A stretch of 64,000 nt of DNA from Bacillus infantis NRRL B-14911. GTDB lineage: Bacteria; Bacillota; Bacilli; Bacillales; Cytobacillaceae. Location: NCBI RefSeq assembly GCF_000473245.1, contig NC_022524.1:2380501-2444500 (forward strand), written 5' to 3'. Of the stretch, positions 8,507 to 16,826 are shown piece after piece; position 1 is the stretch's first letter, and every line of letters starts with the position of its first letter. The notes under the pieces were generated by a model. It did not search any database. It worked only from the letters and a program-made list of their open reading frames with translations, and was not told the DNA's origin. The position numbers and the translations under genes are program-made.

Positions 8507-8548
8507 CACGCCAAAAGACACTCCGCACAGGGAGTGTCTTTTGGCGTG
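8507..8548. terminator. 18-bp perfect inverted repeat closing the tandem array
   Basis: The arm at 8507-8524 (CACGCCAAAAGACACTCC) is exactly complementary to 8531-8548 around a six-base loop GCACAG. On the plus strand it is followed by TCATTTTT, so it can work as a terminator for transcripts from the array; on the minus strand it sits directly after the MATE stop codon but lacks a T-run. Its core GACACTC / GAGTGTC is shared with the galU hairpin on the left side. Confidence 0.8.
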
Positions 8549-9889
8549 TCATTTTTCAGTTGAAAACAGCTTTTTCTTGTCCCATCTGCCGTATTTATAG
8601 TACGAAAAAGCAATCACGCTGCTGATCATAAAGCTTGTTCCCATTCCGTATGCGATCCCCTCTTCCCCCATCCATTGTGAGAACAGCCAGGTCAAAGGGT
8701 ATCTCAGCACCCAAAAGGAGATGATATTGAGCACAAGCACCTGGAACATGGCACCTGCAGCCCTTACTATGCCATTTAATACAAAATTAAGCCCGAGGAA
8801 CGGATAAAAGAAAGCAATTGATACAAGATAGCCTGTACCAAACTCAACGGCTCCAGGCTCGGTAATGAACAGGGATATTCCCGCTTTTGCTAATAGCACA
8901 GCCGCTCCGGCAATCAAGAGCATTATGCCTAAATTGTAGAGTGAACCATAGAGCGCAATCTTATGGACCCTTTTCCACCGGCCTGCCCCAATATTCTGTC
9001 CTGCCATGCTGTTGACAGCTGTGCCGAGCGCCGAAGCCGGCAGCATGATCAGGCTGTCAATCCTCTGGGCTGCCCCAAAGCCTGCAACCGTGTCCGCCCC
9101 GAAGGAATTCACCACACTCATAATGGCCATTACACCCGCTGAGATCACCATCATCTGGAGTCCTGATGGTATGCCTAATTTTAGTATCGTCCACACTTCA
9201 TCTTTACCGGGCATGAACGGTATCGAAAAAGGTGCGAGTTTTCTTTTTAAAACAATATACATGCCAGATATGAATGCGATCCCCTGGGCGGCAAGAGTGG
9301 CATAGGCAGCTCCATCGATCCCCCATCCCAGGATAGAAATGAACACAGGGTCCAATATGCTGTTTAGGACCACCGCGACCAGTACAAAAATCAGCGGCGT
9401 CCTGCTGTCCCCCAGAGAACGAAGAATCGTCCCGATAAAATTGTAGCCGAACAAAAAAAGGATGCCGAGGAAATTAATCTTTAAATACGAGTCTGCTTCA
9501 GCAATCATCGCCTCTGGGGTATCAAGCCACTGGAGAATAGGCTTTGAAGCAAAATAGCCTGCCGCTCCCAGCGCAAGGGAAAGCAGTGTGAGGATAATCA
9601 CAAAACTGTTTAGATATTGCCTCAGACCTTTATCATCATCTCCTCCTTTTTGCTGCGACAAGATTGTCAAAGCTGCATTATTGATACCGATAATAAATGA
9701 CAGCACCGTAAATATGACGGTGCTTGAAACCGCAATGCTGCCGAGTGACGCGGCTCCAAGCAGATTCCCCACCCAGAGGCTGTCAACAAACTGGTAAGAA
9801 ACCTGCAGCAAGTTCGTCAGCATGATGGGAGTAGAAAAAATAAACATCTGCTTCAGAATATTCCCTTGTGTAAAGTCTTGCTGGGACAT
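8549..9889 (-). CDS. MATE family efflux transporter
   Basis: The 446-residue protein has about twelve membrane segments in two similar halves, the MATE architecture: an N-terminal P-M-x-L-T-N-L-L-Q helix, a DSLWVGNLLGAASLG loop at the end of helix 1-2, and a matching VNSMAGQNIGAGR loop in the second half. MATE pumps export cationic drugs or metabolites using a sodium or proton gradient; the substrate is not predictable. The ATG at 9889 is preceded by GAAGGTG ten bases upstream; a GTG three codons earlier is an alternative. No regulator is adjacent, and the gene appears monocistronic. Confidence 0.92.
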   Translation of the reverse strand: MSQQDFTQGNILKQMFIFSTPIMLTNLLQVSYQFVDSLWVGNLLGAASLGSIAVSSTVIFTVLSFIIGINNAALTILSQQKGGDDDKGLRQYLNSFVIILTLLSLALGAAGYFASKPILQWLDTPEAMIAEADSYLKINFLGILFLFGYNFIGTILRSLGDSRTPLIFVLVAVVLNSILDPVFISILGWGIDGAAYATLAAQGIAFISGMYIVLKRKLAPFSIPFMPGKDEVWTILKLGIPSGLQMMVISAGVMAIMSVVNSFGADTVAGFGAAQRIDSLIMLPASALGTAVNSMAGQNIGAGRWKRVHKIALYGSLYNLGIMLLIAGAAVLLAKAGISLFITEPGAVEFGTGYLVSIAFFYPFLGLNFVLNGIVRAAGAMFQVLVLNIISFWVLRYPLTWLFSQWMGEEGIAYGMGTSFMISSVIAFSYYKYGRWDKKKLFSTEK

Positions 9890-10065
9890 AAAAACCACAC
9901 CTTCAATAATGATTGCTTCTATTATTTCTCTTTTTATGTATAAATTCTACTCAAACGTTTCGAATATCGGATTATTGCTTCACCATGGAATTTTTTGGTT
10001 TATATTTCGGTATAAGGGGGAATTTTCCATTTGGTATCTACTAATCAATCAATAAGGAGGACAAG

Positions 10066-10605
10066 ATGGAAAAACAATTTTATGCCGCGAAAGGAAAACT
10101 CTTTCTGTTTATGCTGGTTGTATTGGCTGCAGGTGTATTTTTTGCCTGGCTGGCTGCAGATATGGTTTTACATGAAGAAAACAGGGAAACTTTTATGCTG
10201 ATTATCTATTTACTGTTTGCTGTTTTATTGTTTGGATGTGCCCTGCTTTTTGCAGGAATGATTTATGACAAAGCCCCCTTGGTTTCTTTCAGCACAGAAG
10301 GTCTGGAAGTCAATGGTCCAGGCGGCCCCGGTCTCATCGTCTGGGAAGATTTTGAGGGTATCTTTCCATATGAGGTTCAAGGCAATGCTTTCCTTGGGGT
10401 TATCTTGAAGGATGAAGAAAAATACATTGAAAGGCTTCCAGCGAGAAAGAAAAGATTGGTGAAGATCAATCAAGGAACCGGTTTTCCACCTTTTAATATT
10501 AGTATGAATTCCCTTAAACAACGGAAGGAATTCATTGAAGAGCTGGAGAAAAGGGAAATACCGATTCTGGTTGTTGAGGAAGAACTGGAAAAAGAAAACA
10601 TATAA
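10066..10605 (+). CDS. membrane-anchored protein with PH-like domain (STM3941-type)
   Basis: The 179-residue protein has two transmembrane helices (about residues 12-32 and 43-66) followed by a soluble domain of beta strands and a final helix. That layout, with a S-x-EGLEVNG strand and VWEDFEGIFPYE turn, resembles the uncharacterised STM3941 family and bacterial PH-like membrane proteins. The start ATG follows AAGGAGG by six bases. A terminator follows at once, so it is a single-gene unit. Function is unknown; I infer a membrane-associated binding role only from the fold type. Confidence 0.78.
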   Translation: MEKQFYAAKGKLFLFMLVVLAAGVFFAWLAADMVLHEENRETFMLIIYLLFAVLLFGCALLFAGMIYDKAPLVSFSTEGLEVNGPGGPGLIVWEDFEGIFPYEVQGNAFLGVILKDEEKYIERLPARKKRLVKINQGTGFPPFNISMNSLKQRKEFIEELEKREIPILVVEEELEKENI

Positions 10606-10644
10606 AAGAATATCCCCCCTCGCTGATTGAGGCGGGATATTCTT
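10606..10644. terminator. bidirectional terminator between convergent genes
   Basis: AAGAATATCCC pairs with GGGATATTCTT, flanked by A-rich and T-rich runs on the two sides, between the STM3941-like gene and the convergent YmcC-like gene. Confidence 0.85.
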
Positions 10645-10645
10645 T

Positions 10646-11203
10646 TCATATATTCATCTCTTTGCTTTTTTTAGGGGCCTTTGGCCAGATAAAATAACTA
10701 ATGCAATAAATCAAATCTGCTGCTAGAACAATCGACCATATTTTCACGACACCGGATAGTGCTTCCGTTCTCCCAGGATCATCTATGATTAGCACGGTTC
10801 CCATCAGCAAGGCAGCTCCGATAAGATATGCGGCTCCATGCCTCGCAAAGCCTTTTATATTATGCCTTGCATGATCCATACCATATCTTTTTTCCGGCCG
10901 TTTCCCCTTTTTGGCGATGTAATATAAAAATCTTTCATCCGCCCACTGAATCATACTTTTTCCAAAGGCTATCGACACACCGATATATACGGCAGCCAAT
11001 GCATGTGCCTGTGTTGCTTCTGAGCCTCTGTATAAGTCCGCACCCGCTGCTGCCAGCAGGATCAGATCTACAACAGGAGTCATCGCGAGCAGGATGAGAC
11101 CGGTTTTCTTTTTTCCGAAAAGATAACGCATACAAAGGCCGGCCAGGATTAAAACCCAAAAGCCGACTTCACACCCTATGATAACCCACAATATCCAGTT
11201 CAT
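10646..11203 (-). CDS. YmcC-like integral membrane protein
   Basis: The 185-residue protein has five or six hydrophobic segments and a positively charged middle loop (KKGKRPEKRYGMDHARHN). It is divergent from a TetR regulator of the PksA type. In B. subtilis the membrane protein gene ymcC lies beside pksA, so the same pair seems preserved here, which is the main basis for the assignment. No catalytic motif is visible. It probably is the direct target of the adjacent regulator, since the 114-base gap holds an inverted repeat. Whether it transports something or has another membrane role is unknown. Confidence 0.75.
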   Translation of the reverse strand: MNWILWVIIGCEVGFWVLILAGLCMRYLFGKKKTGLILLAMTPVVDLILLAAAGADLYRGSEATQAHALAAVYIGVSIAFGKSMIQWADERFLYYIAKKGKRPEKRYGMDHARHNIKGFARHGAAYLIGAALLMGTVLIIDDPGRTEALSGVVKIWSIVLAADLIYCISYFIWPKAPKKSKEMNI

Positions 11204-11249
11204 ACTTTCCCCTTCCAGTACTATTGTTGTTTAAACTCATCATAACACC

Positions 11250-11273
11250 ACACTTTTAGTGATACAAGTGTAT
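11250..11273. promoter_or_regulatory. candidate operator between the YmcC-like and TetR genes
   Basis: The palindrome ATACAAGTGTAT (11262-11273) overlaps a wider inverted repeat, ACACTT (11250-11255) with AAGTGT (11266-11271). It lies in the short divergent gap, the usual place for a TetR-family operator that controls both promoters. Confidence 0.5.
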
Positions 11274-11317
11274 TATTAAAAATTGAAACCTGTTTTACGG
11301 TCTGCTACACTGAGACT

Positions 11318-11899
11318 ATGCCTAAAATAGTTGATCATGAACAAAGGAAAAAAAGAATCGTCCAGGCCACCTGGCAGGTTATTTTGGATAAAGGGGTGGA
11401 AGGTGCGTCTGTCCGCAATATTGCAGCGGAAGCCGGTGTTTCTCTTGGCGCCCTGCGCCACTATTTCTCCACACAAGATGAACTGCTTGTCTATGCAATG
11501 AAACTGGTAAATGAAAATGTGATAAACAGGGTTTCGGAGATTGCATTGAAGGATTTGCCCCCAAGGGAAAAGGTTTATCAAGTCCTGCTTGAAATTGTTC
11601 CAACCACTGATGAGAAAATGGCAGAAATGGAGGTGTGGTTTGCGTTTGTTGCATACAGCAGGCAAAAGGAAGAATTTCGAATCCTGAAGCAGGGAATATA
11701 TACGGGGATTGTTCAGATGATGGATTTTCTAAAGTCCCATGGAGAGCTGAAGGATGGCCAGGATCATGATCTTGAGACTGAAATGTTATACAGTTTCATT
11801 GACGGGCTGGCCCTGCACAGTATGCTCGAGCCTGAACGTCTGAAACCGGACAGAATAGAAAAAACTCTCCGCCGCTACCTGGATAGAATCCTAAAATGA
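11318..11899 (+). CDS. TetR family transcriptional regulator, PksA-like
   Basis: The 193-residue protein has an N-terminal TetR helix-turn-helix (about residues 8-55): RIVQATWQVILDKGVEG, then SVRNIAAEAGVSLGALRHYFSTQDEL, matching the recognition helix and the conserved Y-F pair. The C-terminal helical domain resembles the BetI/PksA class that binds a small ligand. No good ribosome binding site is seen before the ATG at 11318, which is very close to the operator palindrome, so a leaderless or weakly translated message is possible. The divergent YmcC-like gene is the likely target. Confidence 0.9.
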   Translation: MPKIVDHEQRKKRIVQATWQVILDKGVEGASVRNIAAEAGVSLGALRHYFSTQDELLVYAMKLVNENVINRVSEIALKDLPPREKVYQVLLEIVPTTDEKMAEMEVWFAFVAYSRQKEEFRILKQGIYTGIVQMMDFLKSHGELKDGQDHDLETEMLYSFIDGLALHSMLEPERLKPDRIEKTLRRYLDRILK

Positions 11900-11905
11900 C
11901 CACAG

Positions 11906-11936
11906 ATGACCGGATCTTTTAAAATCCGGTCATTTT
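11906..11936. terminator. bidirectional terminator
   Basis: ATGACCGGAT pairs with ATCCGGTCAT around TTTTAAAA, between convergent TetR and hydrolase genes. Confidence 0.85.
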
Positions 11937-11951
11937 CAGCATTGATTCAGT

Positions 11952-12758
11952 TCATGAAGATGCATATGACTGCTGCTCCCTGAAAGCTTTGAGCCATTCT
12001 GATGTGCATTCGATCAGCTCCGCAAAGCAGCGGCCGGCTGAATAGGTATGGCAGGCTCCTGTAACATAATGCAAGGAACATGATCCTTCCTTCCGCTTCC
12101 TGAATTCTTCCGCATATCTTCCTGAGTGGGATACCGGAATATCCTGGTCTGCTGTTCCATGTACAATCAGGACATCGCCCCTGTATGCCGCAAGCTCTTC
12201 CAAAGGTTCATATCTCTTCAGCGAAGAAAAGTAATTGTCCGTTAGCTGATAGCCCAAATAATCAAGTGAAGCTCCCTTGTCCAGTGCCTTTACCTTTTCA
12301 CTGCCGACAATGCAGACGATATCCTGATATGGTCTTGCAGAAGCCGACCATATGATAAGCTTCCGGATGCGGACATCTTTTGCAGCAGCCAGCACGGCAA
12401 CGGCTCCGCCGAGGCTATGGCCGATGAGAGAAATTGAATGAGGATTTGCATAATCAAGCTTCACTGCAAAATCGATAGCAGATAAAGTCTGCTCCAGCAA
12501 ATCGGGAAGACCTGTTTCTCCGTACTCACCCGGACTCTCCCCGCAGCCCTCATAATCAAAGCGGAGGACAAGATACCCATCTGCAGTAAGACGGTTGGAA
12601 GTTTTAACAAATAGCCTGTCGACACCAATACGGCTTCCTGTAAACCCATGGCAGATGATGACCAGGGGATAGCGGCGGTTCTTGCTGAATCCTGCAGGAA
12701 AATCCAGCGATCCGCACAAGTGCTTATCCTTCCAGGGTATTAGAATACTTTCTGACAT
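11952..12758 (-). CDS. alpha/beta hydrolase
   Basis: The 268-residue protein has the serine hydrolase fold: an oxyanion-hole HGFTGS motif near residue 45, the nucleophile elbow GHSLGG near 115, an acidic residue in HGTADQDIPV near 215, and a late histidine in GACHTYS. It is close to the BAAT/YcjY-like group of cytoplasmic esterases or thioesterases. The ATG at 12758 follows AAGGGA by about seven bases. It lies 16 bases after a small FbpA-like gene behind a SAM-I riboswitch, so it should be expressed when S-adenosylmethionine is low; that links it to sulfur metabolism, though the substrate is not known. Confidence 0.88.
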   Translation of the reverse strand: MSESILIPWKDKHLCGSLDFPAGFSKNRRYPLVIICHGFTGSRIGVDRLFVKTSNRLTADGYLVLRFDYEGCGESPGEYGETGLPDLLEQTLSAIDFAVKLDYANPHSISLIGHSLGGAVAVLAAAKDVRIRKLIIWSASARPYQDIVCIVGSEKVKALDKGASLDYLGYQLTDNYFSSLKRYEPLEELAAYRGDVLIVHGTADQDIPVSHSGRYAEEFRKRKEGSCSLHYVTGACHTYSAGRCFAELIECTSEWLKAFREQQSYASS

Positions 12759-12774
12759 ATATAGTCCCTTCCCT

Positions 12775-12942
12775 CTATTCATTAATATGTGATCTGTTTT
12801 CCTGATAAAGTTTTAACAGTTCTTCGTACGGCACCTGAAATAGCTGGCGGCCTTCTTGTTTGTATATACCCATGGACAGCAGCTCTGAAATCAGCTGGTC
12901 CTTTTTCTCTTCTTCTTTTATCATTATAGTTTCTTCCTTCAT
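12775..12942 (-). CDS. FbpA-like small protein, first gene under the SAM riboswitch
   Basis: The 55-residue protein has one compact motif: LISELLSMGIYKQEGRQLF followed by PYEELLKLY, which matches the Fur-regulated basic protein A domain (FbpA of B. subtilis, a small protein of the iron-sparing response). The start is ambiguous. ATG 12942 takes its AGAAGGGG site from the 3' arm of the terminator hairpin; ATG 12924, six codons in, has its own GAAGGAAG eight bases upstream and is free of the hairpin. Unlike classical fbpA, it lies behind a SAM-I riboswitch and before a hydrolase gene, so sulfur rather than iron status seems to control it. Confidence 0.75.
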   Translation of the reverse strand: MKEETIMIKEEEKKDQLISELLSMGIYKQEGRQLFQVPYEELLKLYQENRSHINE

Positions 12943-12943
12943 T

Positions 12944-12988
12944 AAAAAAGCCCCTTCTGACCGGTGGCCCGGAAGCAGAAGAGGCTTT
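12944..12988 (-). terminator. riboswitch terminator
   Basis: On the minus strand, AAGCCTCTTCTG pairs with CAGAAGGGGCTT and is followed by TTTTTT just before the first ATG. The 3' arm contains an AGAAGGGG stretch that could also act as ribosome binding site, so the hairpin may control both termination and translation. Confidence 0.85.
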
Positions 12989-13009
12989 ATGCGCGTATGG
13001 CTGCCGCTT

Positions 13010-13114
13010 CTCTCATCTTCCAAGCTTCCGCTTGTTGGATTTGGCACAGTTCTCGCAAGGAGTCTGCTGCCGAGGCTTCATAGGGCCAATTCCCTCCGCC
13101 TCTCTGGATAAGAG
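13010..13114 (-). ncRNA. SAM-I (S-box) riboswitch
   Basis: Read on the minus strand, the 5' side CTCTTATCCAGAG leads to GGCGGAGGGAATTGGCCCT, then ATGAAGCC and GGCAGC, the hallmark S-box core. P1 is closed by CTCTTATC (13107-13114) with GATGAGAG (13010-13017), one wobble included. The terminator follows 22 bases later. It senses S-adenosylmethionine and, by family rule, shuts off transcription when it is abundant. The downstream genes are an FbpA-like small protein and a hydrolase, not standard methionine genes. Confidence 0.93.
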
Positions 13115-13140
13115 TATTCCTATAAGTTTTGTTGGAATTA

Positions 13141-13169
13141 AATATACGCTACTTTCTTTTGATTGTCAA
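13141..13169 (-). promoter_or_regulatory. sigma-A promoter for the SAM riboswitch unit
   Basis: On the minus strand TTGACA (13164-13169) and TATATT (13141-13146) are separated by exactly 17 bases. Transcription would begin near 13133, about 20 bases before the aptamer. Confidence 0.85.
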
Positions 13170-13448
13170 GATGTACTGCTGCAATTTCCTGTTCAGCTTT
13201 TTATTCAGCTGATATAGCCAATAGGTTTCCTGTCCGAAAGTGAAATGCAAATCACAGGTCCCGATTTTAACGGCATGAGTGTATATATAATGCCCCCTCT
13301 GGAACATCGGAAACCAGAAGAACTCTTTTTCAGTTACATCCATATGGAGTCTAAACCCTTGGATGAAGTCATCATATTCAAAGGCAAATCTCTTGAAACG
13401 AAAGCAACAGTCTATCACTTCTTTCAGTCTATTTTCTATTCTTCTTGA
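13170..13448. other. region with two competing weak reading frames
   Basis: On the plus strand a 67-codon frame (13245-13448) ends shortly before the DMT gene. On the minus strand an 89-codon frame (13149-13418) opens at GTG and overlaps the strong minus-strand promoter of the SAM unit at its 3' end. Neither has a convincing ribosome binding site or a family I recognise. I cannot decide between a small real gene, a decayed gene, or non-coding DNA. Confidence 0.3.
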
Positions 13449-13484
13449 ATAAGAATAATAGAAGGTATATGGGAGGTGGGAATG

Positions 13485-14408
13485 ATGCAGGGCAATCGCA
13501 TTCTATCTTTATGGTACGCCCTTCTGGCAATTGCGTTCTGGGGTGTTTCATTTGTTTCAGTCAAATGGCTGGTATATTATTTGGCACCGGGTGCCCTGGT
13601 TTCCTTAAGATTTATGATTGCTGCCATCTTCCTGGGCTGCCTTCTCACAATATTCAAAGAATCCTTTTACATAAAAAAAGAGCATTTCGCCCATGTTTTT
13701 ATTCTTTCGGTACTTGGGGTGTTCATCCATCAAATGGTACAAGCTTCTGCCATGCTCACCCTGGATGCCTCTGCTGCCGGGTGGATGATCTCTTTCACAC
13801 CTGTTTTTACTAGTTTGCTTTCCTTCCTTTTCTTATCTGAAAAGCTTTCGCTCCTTAAAATTTGGGGAATGATGATTGCCGTTACAGGGGTTCTGGTTAT
13901 CTCTGCAGAAAATTCAGGGGGTACGCTTCAATTCAGTCCTGGTCTTGGTTATTTCCTCCTGCTTTTCAGTACCTTTAATTGGGCTGTTTATTCGATTTTG
14001 TCCAAGAAATTTGCACTTCCCTATTCTTCTCTTGCTGTCACCTTTTGGACAAGCCTGATAGGCTGTTTGGCGACTCTGCCATTCCTTTTGAGAAATCGGG
14101 GGTATGAATTACTGTATACCCTCCCTTTGGACGGGTGGCTGCACCTGCTGTTTCTAGGCATTTTTGTATCGGCCCTGGGCTACTGGTACTGGGGAAGGGC
14201 GCTTGAGGTGCTCGAAGCGACACAGGTTTCGGTCATGATGTATTTTGAACCGCTGTTTACACTGCTGGCAGCAATCCTTATTCTCGGGGAAAAAATCCCA
14301 TTATACAGCAGCATCGGCGGAGTTCTGATCATCATGGGAGTGTCGGCTGTTAACAAGCCGGTACTCGGCTTCCTTATGAAAAAGCTTTTTAAATACCCTG
14401 TAAAATAG
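13485..14408 (+). CDS. DMT superfamily transporter (EamA domains)
   Basis: The 307-residue protein has ten hydrophobic segments in two EamA repeats; each repeat ends with the conserved pattern E-P-L-F-T or T-P-V-F-T followed by a LGE/LSEKL loop (residues about 100-125 and 245-270). Such proteins export amino acids or other metabolites. Three ATG/GTG codons lie close together; ATG 13485 has the best distance (seven bases) from GGAGGT at 13472, while ATG 13482 and GTG 13476 are too close. It appears to be a single gene, followed by an AT-rich gap before the FtsH-like gene. Confidence 0.92.
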   Translation: MQGNRILSLWYALLAIAFWGVSFVSVKWLVYYLAPGALVSLRFMIAAIFLGCLLTIFKESFYIKKEHFAHVFILSVLGVFIHQMVQASAMLTLDASAAGWMISFTPVFTSLLSFLFLSEKLSLLKIWGMMIAVTGVLVISAENSGGTLQFSPGLGYFLLLFSTFNWAVYSILSKKFALPYSSLAVTFWTSLIGCLATLPFLLRNRGYELLYTLPLDGWLHLLFLGIFVSALGYWYWGRALEVLEATQVSVMMYFEPLFTLLAAILILGEKIPLYSSIGGVLIIMGVSAVNKPVLGFLMKKLFKYPVK

Positions 14409-14516
14409 AATTTAAAACCCTTTACCAAAAATTACATGTTTTTTCCCTTGCATAAATCTATACAGTCCGAACAAGTTTTCCTATAATGGAGATAGATTCA
14501 TTTAGGAGGGAAATTG

Positions 14517-16256
14517 TTGAAATCCACTTTCAAAAAAATTTCGAAACCTGTCCCCCTTATTTCATTGGCCATTCTAATTGCTGCTGCTGCGCTGTGGTTC
14601 AGCCTATCCGGCAGCAAAGAAGTTACCATTCCCTTTTCTTCCATAGAAAATATCATTCAGGATCATCCTAGTGAAACTGTCCTATTAAAAGAAATGAAAA
14701 ATGGCACTCTCCATTTGACCGCAGGTACAGCTGAGTATGTGTCACAGGTGCCTCCAAACAGCCAAATGGTTGCTAAACTGATTGAAAATTACAATATCCA
14801 GTACAGCTATTCTTCCGCAAATCCATTTACTTTCTGGATTTTGGGTGGAACACTGATCCTTTTTGCAGGGATTGGCCTTTACCTTCATAAATCCGGCAAA
14901 GGAATATCCACCGCCAATTCGATGAAAAACAGCGCCAGCAAGGCAAAGCCCCTTCCTTCCATCACAATGGATGATATTGGCGGCCTTCAGGATGAAATGA
15001 AGGAGGAAATCCTCCAGACACTTTCCATCATTAAAGACAGGGAAGCATCAATCCAGCTTGGTGTGAAGCCGCCAAAGGGAATCCTGCTTTATGGACCTCC
15101 GGGTACAGGCAAGACGCTGCTTGCCCAGGCGATTGCCAAGGAAATCGGCGCTTCATTCTTTTCAACCAGCGGATCTTCTTTTAATGAAATGTTCGTCGGC
15201 GTAGGCGCCTCAAGGGTCCGAAGCTTATTCCAGAACGCCAGAAAGCACTCACCTGCAGTTGTCTTCATTGATGAAGTCGATGCCCTTGCAGGCAAGCGGA
15301 AGCAGCATGGCGGGGACGAAAGCGAGAAAACATTGACTGAGCTGCTTGTCCAGCTTGACGGCGGCCATTCAAATGACGGCATCCTGTTCATCGCTGCTAC
15401 AAACCGCAAGGATATGCTGGATGATGCTTTCCTCCGTCCAGGCAGGATTGACTTCTCTTTCCTAGTTCCGCTTCCGGATACAAAAGGAAGGCAGGAAATC
15501 ATCAGCATTCACACAAAAGGCAAGCTTCTGGCAGAAGATGTAGCAGCTTCCCTGCCTGCACTAGCAGAAAGCACTTCCGGCTTCTCAGGGGCTGACATCA
15601 GCTCTCTCTTTGAGACAGCCAGCAGAAGGGCCATCCGGAACGGGAAAGAAAAAATAGATAAAGAAGACCTTGATTTTGCCATTGACCGGACGGTGCTTGG
15701 AAGCACAACACGCCCGCTTCAGGACCCCGAGACTAAAAAGAGGGTTGCCATCCATGAAGCCGGACATGCCTTGATTGCCGCCATCACCAAGCCTGGCTCA
15801 GTAAGAAAAGCAACAATCATACCACGTGGACAGGCGCTCGGATATGTTGCACCCATACCAAAGGAGCTTCATCTGTCCACCAGCAGTGAGCTGCTTGACC
15901 AGGTCAGCATGATTCTTGCTGGCGGAGTTGCAGAAAGGCTGTATCTCGGCGAGCATAGCATCGGTGTCAGCGGCGATGTCCAGCAGGCCAAGCATATACT
16001 TGAGCAAATGGTGGAAATCGGCTTATTCCAGGACGGTTTCAACCTGACCTTTGTCAAAGCGGAAAAGGAAGCCAAGATGCAAGAGCTGTTCCAGCAGGCT
16101 CTAGCTAAAACAGAAATGCTCATTAAAACGAATGAATATGAATTTGAATGCCTGGTTGCGGCCCTTCTGAAGAAAGAGACACTGGAAGGTGCAGAGGTTC
16201 AGGAAATTGTTGGCGAACCATCGAAGCAGCATGAGGCAGAACTTGTGACAGTATAG
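14517..16256 (+). CDS. FtsH-like membrane AAA protease, second copy
   Basis: The protein (about 580 residues) has the FtsH order: a hydrophobic N-terminal helix (about 12-30), a short extracytoplasmic domain, a second helix (about 104-124), then the AAA domain with GPPGTGKT near residue 194, FIDEVDALAG as Walker B, an SRH-like ATNRKDMLDDAFLRPGRID, and the zinc protease site HEAGH near 414. It is shorter than typical FtsH and starts at a TTG: TTG 14517 is seven bases from AGGAGG, TTG 14514 four. The housekeeping ftsH normally sits by tilS/hpt, absent here, so this is probably an accessory paralogue. Substrate choice is unknown. A strong terminator follows. Confidence 0.9.
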   Translation: MKSTFKKISKPVPLISLAILIAAAALWFSLSGSKEVTIPFSSIENIIQDHPSETVLLKEMKNGTLHLTAGTAEYVSQVPPNSQMVAKLIENYNIQYSYSSANPFTFWILGGTLILFAGIGLYLHKSGKGISTANSMKNSASKAKPLPSITMDDIGGLQDEMKEEILQTLSIIKDREASIQLGVKPPKGILLYGPPGTGKTLLAQAIAKEIGASFFSTSGSSFNEMFVGVGASRVRSLFQNARKHSPAVVFIDEVDALAGKRKQHGGDESEKTLTELLVQLDGGHSNDGILFIAATNRKDMLDDAFLRPGRIDFSFLVPLPDTKGRQEIISIHTKGKLLAEDVAASLPALAESTSGFSGADISSLFETASRRAIRNGKEKIDKEDLDFAIDRTVLGSTTRPLQDPETKKRVAIHEAGHALIAAITKPGSVRKATIIPRGQALGYVAPIPKELHLSTSSELLDQVSMILAGGVAERLYLGEHSIGVSGDVQQAKHILEQMVEIGLFQDGFNLTFVKAEKEAKMQELFQQALAKTEMLIKTNEYEFECLVAALLKKETLEGAEVQEIVGEPSKQHEAELVTV

Positions 16257-16263
16257 AATCAGC

Positions 16264-16294
16264 AGAAAGCAGCCCTCGGCTGCTTTCTTTTTTT
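16264..16294 (+). terminator. intrinsic terminator
   Basis: AGAAAGCAGCC pairs with GGCTGCTTTCT and is followed by eight Ts, directly after the FtsH-like gene. Confidence 0.92.
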
Positions 16295-16491
16295 TGATAA
16301 AAAACGCTTTGCCTATATTCCAGTATAAAGCATTGAAGAATAGCCATACTAGCGGTGTAGGAATTGCAAAGGTTTATCAGAAAAAATAGAGGCTCCTGCC
16401 GGGTCAGTCCCTATAAGCCATGCCTCATTCGTTCATTGATGAAGAATAAGTTGATGCTGTTTCTATTTAGAGTCTGAAAGGAGAATTCAAT

Positions 16492-16782
16492 ATGAAAGAA
16501 CAATTAGAGCACATTAAACAGCTGCTGGAGGAAAATTTTGATCATCCTGAGTCACTGGATCTGGATTCGTGCATCCATGAACTTGAAGCACTAAAAGAAA
16601 CAGCCGGGAATAAAAAGATTATGATCCAGGATCTCATCAACAGTCTGACCCATGCCCGAAACAGCAGTAAAGAGCTTCTGAATGAAGGGACCCCTTCCTC
16701 ATCAGCAGCCTTCGGCCAGGCGTACCGGGCAGTTGAACAGGCCATCTCTTCGGTTTCTTTCACAGATAACGACCCATATTAA
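16492..16782 (+). CDS. small acidic helical protein, unknown function
   Basis: The 96-residue protein begins at ATG after AAAGGAG with good spacing. It is acidic and mostly helical: residues 1-65 form two helices rich in Leu, Glu and Lys (LEHIKQLLEE, HELEALKETAG), followed by a serine-rich segment. No cysteine, signal peptide or membrane segment is present. I do not recognise a family. A 200-base gap precedes it and a shared bidirectional terminator follows before the convergent def gene, so it is its own unit. Confidence 0.72.
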   Translation: MKEQLEHIKQLLEENFDHPESLDLDSCIHELEALKETAGNKKIMIQDLINSLTHARNSSKELLNEGTPSSSAAFGQAYRAVEQAISSVSFTDNDPY

Positions 16783-16811
16783 AAAAAAGGAGCGTTTCCG
16801 CTCCTTTTTTG
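16782..16811. terminator. bidirectional terminator
   Basis: GGAGCG (16789-16794) and CGCTCC (16799-16804), flanked by an A-run on the left and a T-run on the right, serve the small acidic protein gene and the convergent def gene. Confidence 0.85.
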
Positions 16812-16826
16812 CTGTTTTTCTCCATC

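Noticed and set aside
8353-8613. 86-codon minus-strand frame through the array end and the MATE stop
   Set aside because: It is made mostly of the repeat and hairpin sequence, has no ribosome site, and overlaps the MATE gene in another frame.
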